A stretch of 17,562 nucleotides of DNA from the NCBI GenBank assembly GCA_903843315.1, contig CAIMPQ010000198.1, positions 1-17,562 on the forward strand. The letters are read 5' to 3'. Shown one piece after another: positions 1 to 7,859 of this stretch. Positions within the stretch are counted from its first letter, which is position 1. Every line of letters starts with the position of its first letter. Position numbers and translations under genes: made by a program. Below the pieces are notes generated by a model. It saw only the letters and a program-made list of their open reading frames with translations, did not search any database and was not told the origin of the DNA. This DNA is from an uncultured beta proteobacterium. Its GTDB lineage: Bacteria > Pseudomonadota > Gammaproteobacteria > Burkholderiales > Burkholderiaceae.

Positions 1-1
1 C

Positions 2-952
2 CAAAAAAGCAAAGAGCTCATCAATGAGGCCAATATTGAAGCCTTAAAAAGAGAGATTCTCCTGGCGAAAGAGATCTCGAAAGGCAGAGGTTTAATTGCA
101 GTGAATATCATGCGTGCGGTAAATGAGTATGCAGCGTACGTGAAGTGCTCATTAGAAAATGGTGTCGATGCAATTGTGGTCGGTGCTGGCCTGCCTTTGG
201 ATCTACCTGATTTAGCTGCTGATTTCCCTGACGTGGCCTTAATCCCCATTCTTTCAGAATCACGAGGTATTCATCTAGTTTTACGTAAGTGGGAGAAGAA
301 AGGGCGCTTACCAGACGCTATAGTGATTGAACATCCACGCTGGGCTGGCGGTCATGTAGGAGCCTCTAGTGTTACGGAGATTCAGAATCCCAAATTTGAT
401 TTTGAAACTGTCATTCCTGATACCTTGGCAATATTTAAATCCATGGGTTTGGAGGGGAAGATTCCCCTGATTGCGGCCGGTGGAGTGAGTTCATTCGAGG
501 ATATTAAAAGACTGCAAGATTTAGGAGCGTCGGGAGTTCAGTTGGGTACCGCATTTGCAGTCACAACAGAATGTGACGCTAGCGATGAATTTAAAAAAGT
601 ACTCGCAGGAGCGAAACCAGAAGATATGGTCGATTTTCTGAGTGTCGCAGGCCTGCCAGCAAGAGCGGTAAAGACGCCTTGGTTGACTCAGTATTTAGAG
701 GTGCTACCAAAATTACAAGCTGTAGCCAGAAAAAAACCGCGTTGCACAATGACTTTCGATTGCTTACATGACTGTGGCTTGCGCGATGGCAATAGTGAAT
801 GGGGACAATTTTGCATCGATAAAGTTCTAGGAAGTGCTTTAACAGGTGATGTAAAAAAAGGCCTCTTCTTTCGCGGTGCAGGAAAACTTCCCTTTGGCAA
901 CCAAATCAAATCCGTCCCCGAATTAATCAACAAACTTTTAGAAAAATCATAG
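2..952 (+). CDS. Nitronate monooxygenase-family flavoprotein (5' end outside window)
   Basis: FMN-dependent TIM-barrel enzyme of the nitronate monooxygenase / 2-nitropropane dioxygenase family, which oxidises alkyl nitronates with O2. The frame is open from base 2 with family-like sequence, so the gene begins upstream; the GTG at 101 is internal, because the conserved segment before it (positions 50-110, ending GLIAVNIM) belongs to the first barrel strand. Visible marks, numbered from the codon at 101: the WAGGHVG loop with His85, the usual catalytic histidine, and the phosphate-binding segments IPLIAAGGVSS and LGASGVQLGTAF. The C-terminus carries four cysteines (215, 221, 225, 238) in a C-x5-C-x3-C-x12-C pattern, resembling a tail I recall from some epsilon- and betaproteobacterial members. 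The stop overlaps the AGGAG that precedes nrdJ, so the two are probably co-transcribed. The true substrate is unknown; many family members act as quinone or nitro-compound oxidoreductases. Confidence 0.85.
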   Translation, partial: QKSKELINEANIEALKREILLAKEISKGRGLIAVNIMRAVNEYAAYVKCSLENGVDAIVVGAGLPLDLPDLAADFPDVALIPILSESRGIHLVLRKWEKKGRLPDAIVIEHPRWAGGHVGASSVTEIQNPKFDFETVIPDTLAIFKSMGLEGKIPLIAAGGVSSFEDIKRLQDLGASGVQLGTAFAVTTECDASDEFKKVLAGAKPEDMVDFLSVAGLPARAVKTPWLTQYLEVLPKLQAVARKKPRCTMTFDCLHDCGLRDGNSEWGQFCIDKVLGSALTGDVKKGLFFRGAGKLPFGNQIKSVPELINKLLEKS

Positions 953-965
953 GAGCCCCCGTTTT

Positions 966-3353
966 ATGTCAAACCAGCCCATTAGCACTGATGTATTAAT
1001 TGAAAAATACGCAAAGGATGGTGAAACAGATCCAGATATTATTTTTCAGCGAGTAGCACGGGGCTTAGCAGTTGTTGAGCAAGAGCATCTTCGCCCGCAG
1101 ATTGAGAAATTATTCTTAGAAAATATGCGCAATGGCGCCATTGGTGCGGGACGCATTATGAGTGCTGCAGGCACGGATATTCAGGCGACGCTGATTAATT
1201 GTTTTGTGCAGCCAGTTGGCGACTCTATTCAAGGTTTTGATGAGGATGGTTTTCCGGGAATCTATGAGGCCTTAAAGCAGGCTGCCGAAACCATGCGTCG
1301 TGGCGGTGGCGTTGGCTATGACTTCTCAAGAATTCGTCCTAAGGGCGCTGGTGTTAAAGGAACCGCTTCAATTGCTTCAGGCCCTTGTAGTTATATCAAT
1401 GTCTTTGATCAGTCTTGCTCAACTGTAGAGAGTGCGGGGGCTAGACGAGGTGCTCAGATGGGCGTCTTGCGGATTGATCATCCAGATATTTTTGAATTTA
1501 TTACTGCAAAACGTACAACTGGACGTTGGAATAACTTCAATGTCTCGGTGGGTGTATCGAGTGATTTTATGAAAGCGGTGGAGGGTGATCAAAATTGGGA
1601 CCTCATACATAAAGCAAGGCCTAATAAACAATTGATTGCAGATGGTGCACATCAAAGGCCGGATGGCCTTTGGGTATATCGCACAGTAAAGGCACGGGAA
1701 ATTTGGGATTCTGTAATGAAGTCTGCCTATGACTTTGCAGAGCCTGGAATTCTATTTTTGGATAATATTAATCGCGATAACAACTTAAACTATTGCGAAA
1801 GTATTTCAGCAACAAATCCATGTGGTGAACAGCCGCTTCCCCCTTATGGTTGTTGCGATTTAGGACCAGTGATTCTGCCACGTTTTGTCAAGAATCCTTT
1901 TGGGTTTGCAGTCGAACCTAGCTTTGATTTTGAGGCATTTGCAGCAGTTGTAAAAATTCAAGTACGCATGCTGGATAACGTACTAGATGCGACGTATTGG
2001 CCGCTACCAGAGCAGGCCGCAGAAGCTGCAGCCAAGCGTCGCATTGGAGTTGGGTTTACTGGCCTTGGTGATACCTTAGTAATGCTCAAACTTCCCTATA
2101 ACGAAGAAGGTGCCAGAATTGTTGCTGCAAAAATTGCACGCGTGATGCGAGATGCAGCCTATGAGGCATCCATTGAGCTTGCCAAAGAGAAGGGGGCGTT
2201 CCCCGCCTTAGATGTAGAAAAATATCTGGGTAGTGATAGCTTTGTTAGTCGCTTGGATGACAAGTTGAAGAAGGATATTCGTCAATTCGGTATTCGCAAT
2301 AGCCATCTGCTGTCAATTGCTCCAACGGGCACAGTGAGTTTGGCGTTTGCTGACAACGCCTCAAATGGTATTGAACCGGCTTTTTCTTGGGTATACCGCC
2401 GCAAGAAGAGAGAGGCTGATGGCAGTATTAGCGAGTATGCAGTTGAAGATCATGCATGGCGTTTATATCGCGAATTGGGCGGAGATATAGAAAAGCTTCC
2501 GCCTTACTTTGTTTCTGCACTAGAAATGGCAGCAACTGATCATATTGCAATGATGGAAGCAGTACAGCCATTCATCGATACGGCAATTTCTAAAACAGTG
2601 AATGTTCCTGCAGACTATCCTTATGAAGACTTTAAGGGTCTATACACCCAAGCATGGCGTGCAAACTTAAAGGGGTTGGCAACCTATCGCCCTAATAGTA
2701 TTTTGGGTTCAGTTCTGGACGTTCCTGCAGAGAAGCCCAGCTTGTCTATCCAAGCTGAAGATGGTATTGATCCAATGAGGGTCGTAGTAGAGAGTCGTCC
2801 TAAAGGAATACTCCCAGCAGTAGCCGAAAAAATTGAATATTGGACCCAAGAAGGGCATAAAACACTTTATCTGGTTGTTTCATTTATTTCGATTCCAAAA
2901 AAATCGAGCGAAGGGGGTTCAATCGAGCGAGCGATTGAGTTCTTCATGCCAGTTGGTCAAAATGGCGAATCACAGCAATGGATTACTTCTAGTATGCGTT
3001 TACTTTCATTAGCGGCGCGCGGAGGATTTTTAGAGCGTGCCTTAAGCGATATGCGAAAGGTAGCCTGGGATAGGGGCGCTGTTCGTCTAGGCACTTTTGA
3101 GAAGATTGACGGAACACGTATGCCTTTATGGCATGAGTCTGAAGTAGCAGCGATTGCGTACGCCATCCAAAATATTATCGAACGACGCAATGGTCAATCA
3201 ACGAATGATTTGTCAGAAATAGTGGTGCCTGGAATATCTACTCCACCAGTAATGGTTGGCAAGAAATGTAGCGAATGCGGAGCCCATGCCATGATCCGGA
3301 GGGACGGTTGTGACTACTGTACTCAGTGCGGTCATCTGGGAAGTTGTGGTTAA
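966..3353 (+). CDS. nrdJ: Adenosylcobalamin-dependent (class II) ribonucleoside reductase
   Basis: Reduces ribonucleotides to deoxyribonucleotides using a thiyl radical made from adenosylcobalamin; it needs neither O2 nor a separate radical subunit. 795 aa, cytoplasmic. Active-site pieces are complete: Cys79 in NCFVQP and Cys297 form the expected redox pair, and N284-P-C286-G-E288 carries the thiyl-radical cysteine and the catalytic Asn and Glu. The barrel segment APTGTVSLAFADNASNGIEP is present. The region near 640-740 matches the extra C-terminal TSCPD-type domain of NrdJ. The tail has Cys768, 771, 785, 788 and 794: two CxxC pairs that probably bind zinc, plus a final swinging cysteine for re-reduction. 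There is no obvious N-terminal ATP cone. The start at ATG 966 follows AGGAG (951-955) with 10 nt spacing. It sits 13 nt after the flavoprotein gene and 32 nt before the hemerythrin gene. Class II identity is firm; whether the cell has another reductase cannot be seen here. Confidence 0.95.
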   Translation: MSNQPISTDVLIEKYAKDGETDPDIIFQRVARGLAVVEQEHLRPQIEKLFLENMRNGAIGAGRIMSAAGTDIQATLINCFVQPVGDSIQGFDEDGFPGIYEALKQAAETMRRGGGVGYDFSRIRPKGAGVKGTASIASGPCSYINVFDQSCSTVESAGARRGAQMGVLRIDHPDIFEFITAKRTTGRWNNFNVSVGVSSDFMKAVEGDQNWDLIHKARPNKQLIADGAHQRPDGLWVYRTVKAREIWDSVMKSAYDFAEPGILFLDNINRDNNLNYCESISATNPCGEQPLPPYGCCDLGPVILPRFVKNPFGFAVEPSFDFEAFAAVVKIQVRMLDNVLDATYWPLPEQAAEAAAKRRIGVGFTGLGDTLVMLKLPYNEEGARIVAAKIARVMRDAAYEASIELAKEKGAFPALDVEKYLGSDSFVSRLDDKLKKDIRQFGIRNSHLLSIAPTGTVSLAFADNASNGIEPAFSWVYRRKKREADGSISEYAVEDHAWRLYRELGGDIEKLPPYFVSALEMAATDHIAMMEAVQPFIDTAISKTVNVPADYPYEDFKGLYTQAWRANLKGLATYRPNSILGSVLDVPAEKPSLSIQAEDGIDPMRVVVESRPKGILPAVAEKIEYWTQEGHKTLYLVVSFISIPKKSSEGGSIERAIEFFMPVGQNGESQQWITSSMRLLSLAARGGFLERALSDMRKVAWDRGAVRLGTFEKIDGTRMPLWHESEVAAIAYAIQNIIERRNGQSTNDLSEIVVPGISTPPVMVGKKCSECGAHAMIRRDGCDYCTQCGHLGSCG

Positions 3354-3385
3354 ACACCTTAATTCTGAATTGGGAGTGCCATCTC

Positions 3386-3784
3386 ATGTCTAATCATCAA
3401 TACTCTATGTTGCCTCTAAGTTTACATACCCATGTTCATGAAATTGATACAGAACATAATGAGCTATTTGAATTTCTAGAGAGCTTTAAAGAATATTGTT
3501 TTGACAGTACTCCCATGCCCCAGTTAAAACGGGATACTTTGCATCAGATGCTAGAAAGTCATTTTGAGACTGAGGCCCATCTGGCTGAAAAAGCGGGCCT
3601 TAATTTTTCTTATCACGAGGCAGCGCATGACAATATGTTGGATATGGTGATGAGATCGCTAAATCAGATGTCATCCAAAAATAGTGATTTATATAGTCTT
3701 ATTCGCTATATTGGGTACTGGTTTGAAAAGCATATCTTGGATTACGACATTCAATTGGCGCGCAATATTCTTACAGTGTATTAA
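3386..3784 (+). CDS. Bacteriohemerythrin, single domain
   Basis: Small non-heme di-iron O2-binding protein, 132 aa, predicted cytoplasmic. All seven iron ligands of the hemerythrin four-helix bundle are present with classical spacing: His24 (DTEHNELF), His59 and Glu63 (HFETE), His77 and His81 (HEAAH), and His116 and Asp121 (HILDYD). There is no fused signalling domain, so it is a free O2 carrier, sensor or buffer rather than a chemotaxis receptor. The frame is open further upstream, with an ATG at 3326 inside nrdJ, but ATG 3386 is preferred: it has GGGAG (3372-3376) at a suitable distance, does not overlap nrdJ, and gives the usual family length. It follows nrdJ by 32 nt without a visible terminator, so read-through from nrdJ is likely. 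Its 3' end converges on the SDR gene with only a 22-nt gap. Confidence 0.93.
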   Translation: MSNHQYSMLPLSLHTHVHEIDTEHNELFEFLESFKEYCFDSTPMPQLKRDTLHQMLESHFETEAHLAEKAGLNFSYHEAAHDNMLDMVMRSLNQMSSKNSDLYSLIRYIGYWFEKHILDYDIQLARNILTVY

Positions 3785-3806
3785 AACCGGTTCTTAAGAA
3801 CGTAGA

Positions 3807-4574
3807 TTAGCCTCTTCCAACAAAAGGCATATTGGTTGCCATGATGGTCATAGAAAGAATGTTACTTTCTAGAGGTAGTTGCGCCATATGCAGAACGGCT
3901 TCGCCAACATGTTCTACGTCCATGCGAGGCTCTACCTTAACCGATAGATCGGCCTGCAGGATGCCAGCAGCCATACGCTCAGTCATTTCAGTTGCAGCGT
4001 TACCAATATCAATTTGACCACAAGCAATATTGAATGGACGACCATCCAACGCAATGGATTTGGTTAAGCCACTAATGGCATGTTTAGTAGCTGTGTACGG
4101 TGCAGACATCGGTCGAGGCGCATGCGCAGAGATCGAGCCGTTATTAATAATTCTGCCGCCTTGAGGAGATTGCGCCTTCATCATGCGAATCGCTGCTTGC
4201 GAACATAAGAACGCACCACATAAATTGGCATTTACCACATTCATCCACTGCTCATACGAAAGCTCTTCCATCGGAATAGCGGGGGCGCCCATACCGGCAT
4301 TATTGAAGAGCAAATCAATACGAGCAAATTTGGCAGTCAAAGCAGCAAAAAGTTTTTTTACTTCGTCTGGTTTGCCCACATCGCAGGCAACAGCAAGACA
4401 GTTGTTATCAGTACCGCCAATATCAGAAATCGCCAGTTTGAGCCGATCAAGATTTCTACCGGTTAAAACGACGTTGTAGCCACCTTTGAGCAGCGCTTTT
4501 GCAGCCGCTTTGCCGATGCCTGTGCCGGCGCCTGTTACCAAGGCTACTTTAGTGTCTGCTGTGTTCATAGTCAT
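3807..4574 (-). CDS. Short-chain dehydrogenase/reductase (classical SDR)
   Basis: NAD(P)-dependent oxidoreductase of the classical SDR family, 255 aa, cytoplasmic. The Rossmann dinucleotide motif TGAGTGIG spans residues 14-21 and NNAG spans 91-94. The catalytic set is Asn116, Ser147, Tyr160 and Lys164 (YTATK), with the normal 13-residue Ser-Tyr spacing. Arg40 (in TGRN) after the second strand suggests an NADP(H) preference. Two in-frame ATGs, at 4574 and 4568, are both plausible starts; neither has a clear Shine-Dalgarno. Substrate cannot be deduced; annotations such as 3-oxoacyl-ACP reductase would be guesses. The gene is divergent from the first Bug receptor across 4575-4725, so it may share control with that catabolic cluster, and it converges on the hemerythrin gene. 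Confidence 0.93.
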   Translation of the reverse strand: MTMNTADTKVALVTGAGTGIGKAAAKALLKGGYNVVLTGRNLDRLKLAISDIGGTDNNCLAVACDVGKPDEVKKLFAALTAKFARIDLLFNNAGMGAPAIPMEELSYEQWMNVVNANLCGAFLCSQAAIRMMKAQSPQGGRIINNGSISAHAPRPMSAPYTATKHAISGLTKSIALDGRPFNIACGQIDIGNAATEMTERMAAGILQADLSVKVEPRMDVEHVGEAVLHMAQLPLESNILSMTIMATNMPFVGRG

Positions 4575-4725
4575 TTTTTAGGTCAGAAAGGCTTTATCTT
4601 ATCTTGGTTTATGCGGCGGGATTTGAATCTTCGCAGATTGCTAGCCTGAGGGCATAATGCAATAAACAAAAGAGACCATTATCAGTATAGAAATTAGTTG
4701 GATTAATGCAGGAATGGAGATCAAT
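4575..4725. promoter_or_regulatory. Divergent intergenic region between SDR and Bug gene
   Basis: AT-rich 151-bp gap that must hold the promoters for both the leftward SDR gene and the rightward Bug gene. I see TATAGA-like and TAAT-rich hexamers near 4686-4705 that could serve as a -10, but no convincing -35 partner at 16-18 nt and no clear operator palindrome. The GGAG at 4716-4719 is the ribosome binding site that favours the Bug start at 4726. Treated as a promoter region by position only. Confidence 0.4.
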
Positions 4726-5688
4726 ATGAGAAGAACTAAATATATCCTCGGGTTCATTTGTAGCTTGGCTGCTTTTCCATTAGCTGCACAACCCTATCCC
4801 AACAAGCCAATTGCTTTAGTTGTGCCACAAGCTGCCGGTGGAACAAACGATATCGTTGCCCGTTTAATTGCACCTGCTTTTGGTGAGTCCATCGGCGCTT
4901 CCATTATTGTTGAGAATCGGCCTGGCGCAGGTGGAAATATTGGTACACAAAGTGTAGCGCGTGCACCGAAGGACGGTTATACCTTGTTATTAACCATTAA
5001 TAGTGCACAGGCTATTAATCCCGCCTTGTATAAAAATCCAGGATTTGATCCAATCAATGATTTTGTGCCCTTGTATTACATTGGCGCAACACCTTATGTT
5101 TTAGTTTCGCCACCCGGTTCGCCCTACAAAACTCTCGCTGATGTTGTTGCAGCGGCTAAGAAAAAACCCGGCGAGTTGTCATATGCTTCCGCCGGCAATG
5201 GCACCATCAGTCACTTGCTCGGCGCAATGCTAAACACCAGCGCTGGAATTGAGATGCAACACATTCCTTATAAGGGCGTAGCTCCTGCAATTAATGATGT
5301 ATTGGGTGGGCAAGTGCCACTGGCTTTTGCTAGCCTTCCTTCAGCCTTAAATTACATTAAGGCTGGTAAGTTACAAGCCATTGCGATTAGCTCTGCTAAG
5401 CGTTCAAGTGCAGCACCAGAAATTCCAACCATTGCTGAAACATATCCAGACTGTGTGGGAGAGGTTTGGGTAGCGATATTCGCTCCTATGGGGGTTAGCG
5501 CAGACGTCATTAAGAAGAACCAGGCAGCAATGGATAAAACCATGACCCGAGCAGATGTGCGAGAAAAGTTGACTGCGCAGGGTTTAGACCTTAGTCCCGT
5601 ACCACCCGCTAAGTTAGGCACTCTCCTCAAGGAGGAATTAGCAAAATGGGTCAGAATTGTGAAGGCTTCGGGCGCTCAACTGGATTAA
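4726..5688 (+). CDS. Bug/TctC-family periplasmic solute receptor
   Basis: Extracytoplasmic solute-binding protein of the Bug (tripartite tricarboxylate receptor, TctC) family, which is heavily expanded in Burkholderiales and binds carboxylates, amino acids or aromatic acids. 320 aa from the chosen start. A Sec signal peptide is clear: MRR, a hydrophobic stretch at 6-20, and cleavage near LAA-QPYP at 21/22. The mature protein opens with YPNKPIALVVPQAAGGTND and has VENRPGAGGNIG at about 63-73, the family loops that contact the ligand carboxylate. ATG 4726 is preferred to ATG 4714 because GGAG (4716-4719) sits 6 nt before it and the signal peptide then begins normally. No TctA or TctB membrane partner is adjacent, so it is an orphan receptor. 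It lies 32 nt upstream of the dioxygenase gene and may supply that pathway's substrate. The ligand is unknown. Confidence 0.92.
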   Translation: MRRTKYILGFICSLAAFPLAAQPYPNKPIALVVPQAAGGTNDIVARLIAPAFGESIGASIIVENRPGAGGNIGTQSVARAPKDGYTLLLTINSAQAINPALYKNPGFDPINDFVPLYYIGATPYVLVSPPGSPYKTLADVVAAAKKKPGELSYASAGNGTISHLLGAMLNTSAGIEMQHIPYKGVAPAINDVLGGQVPLAFASLPSALNYIKAGKLQAIAISSAKRSSAAPEIPTIAETYPDCVGEVWVAIFAPMGVSADVIKKNQAAMDKTMTRADVREKLTAQGLDLSPVPPAKLGTLLKEELAKWVRIVKASGAQLD

Positions 5689-5708
5689 TGCTTGCTAGCG
5701 TATTGCCC

Positions 5709-5714
5709 TAAAAT
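5709..5714 (+). promoter_or_regulatory. Candidate -10 box for a leaderless dioxygenase transcript
   Basis: TAAAAT lies 6 nt before the ATG at 5721, which places a predicted transcription start almost on the A of the start codon. The dioxygenase gene has no Shine-Dalgarno, which fits a leaderless message. The -35 region near 5686-5691 (TAATGC) is poor, so the call is weak; co-transcription with the upstream Bug gene is an equally good explanation. Confidence 0.25.
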
Positions 5715-5720
5715 ATCACT

Positions 5721-6479
5721 ATGCCTAATACCTTATTAGCACCTCCAGTTACCTTAGCCAAGGAGCTCGTCGGGGCATTGCGTACTGATGGCTATGTGGT
5801 CGCTTCTGCAGAATCGGTTGCTGAGATTAGCGGACTTCCTCTTGGCGACTTGCAAGGCTTGAGCCCGTTTTGGGAGGATTTGCCTCGTGATCCCTATCTA
5901 AAAGATGGGGGTCGTTATCGTTTTCGCCGTCATGCGAGTTATGAGATCAAGGGTGAGCAACTCCAATTAGTACCGCATCGTGCGCATTGGCAATCAGTTG
6001 ATTACAACGCCTTGCATGGTGGTATCGAGCGCTGGTTTGAACCCGTTCAAACGAAGTTATTGAATGACCCTGCATGGCAAGCTGTATTAATGGGTATTGC
6101 ACATCTATTAAATAGTTTGAAGCCAGTCACTACTTGGTTTGTAGAAGCGCATCAGTTTCGAATTGATACCACGGATGGCATAGGTCGTCCTACCCCTGAG
6201 GGCGCTCATCGTGATGGAGTAGATTTTGTGGCAGTTTTTTTATTGAATCGTACGGGTATTAAAGGCGGAGAGACTAGAATTTTTAATGCCGCCGGTTCCG
6301 CTGGCTTGCGTTTTACTTTGGCGCAGCCATGGTCCTTATTGCTCATGAATGATGAACGGATGATTCATGAATCTACGCCCATTCAGCCGCTTGGTAACTA
6401 TGGTTACCGAGATACTTTAGTCCTTACCTATCGGTCTAACGGCTTCCAAGATTCTCCACAACATAGTCAACAACAATAA
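5721..6479 (+). CDS. 2OG-Fe(II) dioxygenase family protein (PF10014-like)
   Basis: Predicted non-heme iron, 2-oxoglutarate-dependent hydroxylase, 252 aa, cytoplasmic. The family I assign (2OG-Fe_Oxy_2) includes free amino acid hydroxylases such as the Bacillus L-isoleucine 4-hydroxylase. The iron site is complete: His163 and Asp165 in AHRDGVDFVAV, and His216 in MIHESTP. Arg230 in YRDTLVLTYR is the likely 2-oxoglutarate carboxylate ligand. GGETRIF (182-188) is the conserved mid-barrel strand. The N-terminal segment with YRFRRHASY (66-74) is typical of this group. ATG 5721 is the only good start but has no Shine-Dalgarno. The stop is 12 nt before the AtuA-type gene and in the same reading frame. 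The neighbouring Bug receptors and AtuA pair suggest action on an imported small carboxylate or amino acid, but this is inference only. Confidence 0.85.
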   Translation: MPNTLLAPPVTLAKELVGALRTDGYVVASAESVAEISGLPLGDLQGLSPFWEDLPRDPYLKDGGRYRFRRHASYEIKGEQLQLVPHRAHWQSVDYNALHGGIERWFEPVQTKLLNDPAWQAVLMGIAHLLNSLKPVTTWFVEAHQFRIDTTDGIGRPTPEGAHRDGVDFVAVFLLNRTGIKGGETRIFNAAGSAGLRFTLAQPWSLLLMNDERMIHESTPIQPLGNYGYRDTLVLTYRSNGFQDSPQHSQQQ

Positions 6480-6491
6480 CCTGCAAAAAAA

Positions 6492-7850
6492 GTGACTGAC
6501 ATCTACCGTGTTGCTTGTGCTGCTGGGTTTTCGGGTGACCGAACAGATGTTGCCAAGCCTCTGGTGGATGAGCTTTTAAAGCAGGGTGGACCAAGTTGCC
6601 TTATTTTTGAAAGTCTTGCAGAAAGGACTTTGGCGCTTGCGCAGTTAGAGCGATATCAGAATTCTGAGTTGGGCTATGAGCCTTTGTTATCGGAAATGCT
6701 GGAGCCGGTTTTAGAAGATTGCATCAAAGGCGGTATACCTATTATTGGTAATTTTGGCGCAGCTAATCCAGAGGGAGCTGCAAAGCTGATTGATACGATG
6801 GCAAAACAAAAAGGTTTGCCAAAAATTCGGATTGCCATTGTGAAGGGTGATGATGTTTCAGCGCTGGAGTTGCGGCCTAAATTAGAAAATTTTCTTTCCT
6901 CTGATGATCAGAAAATCTTAGCGCAAAGTAAATTGGTCAGTGCAAATGTCTATTTGGGCGCACAAGAAATTTCAGATGCACTATTGGCTGGAGCTCAAGT
7001 GGTAGTTACGGGTCGAGTAGCTGACCCTGCTTTAACAGTTGGTCCTTTGATGGCTTACTTTAAAAAAAGCTGGACTGATTGGGACTTCTTGGGTGCTGCC
7101 ACTATGGCTGGGCACCTTCTGGAGTGTGGCTCTCAAGTCACAGGTGGATATTTTGCTGATCCTGGTCAGAAGGATGTTCCTGGTTTAGCTAATCTTGGTT
7201 TTCCGATTGTTGAGTTTGATACGCAAGGAAATATCTGTGTCACTAAGCCATCCGGTTCTGGCGGCCTCGTGAATCGCATGACGGTAACCGAGCAACTCTT
7301 GTATGAGCTGCATGATCCCGCAAATTATTTAACTCCAGATGTTGCTGCCGATATTACGCAAGCTCAAATAAATGATCTGGGTAGTAATAGAGTTGCGGTT
7401 GTTGGGATCAAGGGGCATCCACGCCCTGACACCTTAAAAGCAAATGTCTGTATTGATGGCGGCTGGTTGGCTGAGGCTGAAATTTCTTATGCAGGCTTTA
7501 ATGCCTATGCGCGTGCTCAATTAGCGGCACAAATTATTCGAGAGCGTTTAATTGATTTGAATTTGCGAATAGATTTTATTGGGTCATCAAGTGTTTTTGC
7601 TAGTGATACTGGAAAAGGCCCGCGATTAAAGCCCACAGAGGGATTTGAAGATATTCGGATGCGGGTGGCTGCTGCCCACCATGAACGAAATCAGGCGCAG
7701 AGGGTATGCAGGGAGGTCACAGCGCTTTATACCTGTGGGCCTGCTGGGGGTGGTGGAGTGCGTACTAGCCTGAAGCCACGTTTAAATACTCTGGTTTGTT
7801 TTATTCCGAGAGAACTGGTTCATGCTTCATATGAGCTATTCAATAGCTAG
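6492..7850 (+). CDS. AtuA-family protein, large part (DUF1446)
   Basis: 452-aa cytoplasmic protein matching the acyclic terpene utilisation AtuA family (PF07287, DUF1446). Family marks: AGFSGDR (11-17), FESLAERT (39-46), GNFGAANPEGAA (86-97), VVTGRVADPALTVGPL (171-186), ECGSQVTGGYFADPG (211-225), and a glycine-rich TCGPAGGGGVRTS near 414-426. AtuA is required for growth of Pseudomonas on citronellol and geraniol, but the reaction of this family is not established, so a terpene role here is not implied. The start is GTG 6492: the frame is closed by the dioxygenase stop only five codons upstream, and MTDIYRVACAAGFSGDR aligns with family N-termini. No Shine-Dalgarno is visible; an A7 run (6485-6491) precedes the GTG, so reinitiation after the dioxygenase stop is likely. 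The small companion domain, often fused in other bacteria, is the separate next gene. Confidence 0.88.
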   Translation: MTDIYRVACAAGFSGDRTDVAKPLVDELLKQGGPSCLIFESLAERTLALAQLERYQNSELGYEPLLSEMLEPVLEDCIKGGIPIIGNFGAANPEGAAKLIDTMAKQKGLPKIRIAIVKGDDVSALELRPKLENFLSSDDQKILAQSKLVSANVYLGAQEISDALLAGAQVVVTGRVADPALTVGPLMAYFKKSWTDWDFLGAATMAGHLLECGSQVTGGYFADPGQKDVPGLANLGFPIVEFDTQGNICVTKPSGSGGLVNRMTVTEQLLYELHDPANYLTPDVAADITQAQINDLGSNRVAVVGIKGHPRPDTLKANVCIDGGWLAEAEISYAGFNAYARAQLAAQIIRERLIDLNLRIDFIGSSSVFASDTGKGPRLKPTEGFEDIRMRVAAAHHERNQAQRVCREVTALYTCGPAGGGGVRTSLKPRLNTLVCFIPRELVHASYELFNS

Positions 7851-7859
7851 GTAAATTCG

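Noticed and set aside
3326..3385. Longer hemerythrin start overlapping the nrdJ 3' end
   Set aside because: The 20 extra residues do not resemble the family, and a ribosome binding site supports ATG 3386.
3785..3806. Palindrome GTTCTTAAGAAC (3790-3801) as a terminator between hemerythrin and SDR
   Set aside because: There is no loop, no GC-rich stem and no T tract, so it does not fit an intrinsic terminator; short palindromes like this are common by chance.
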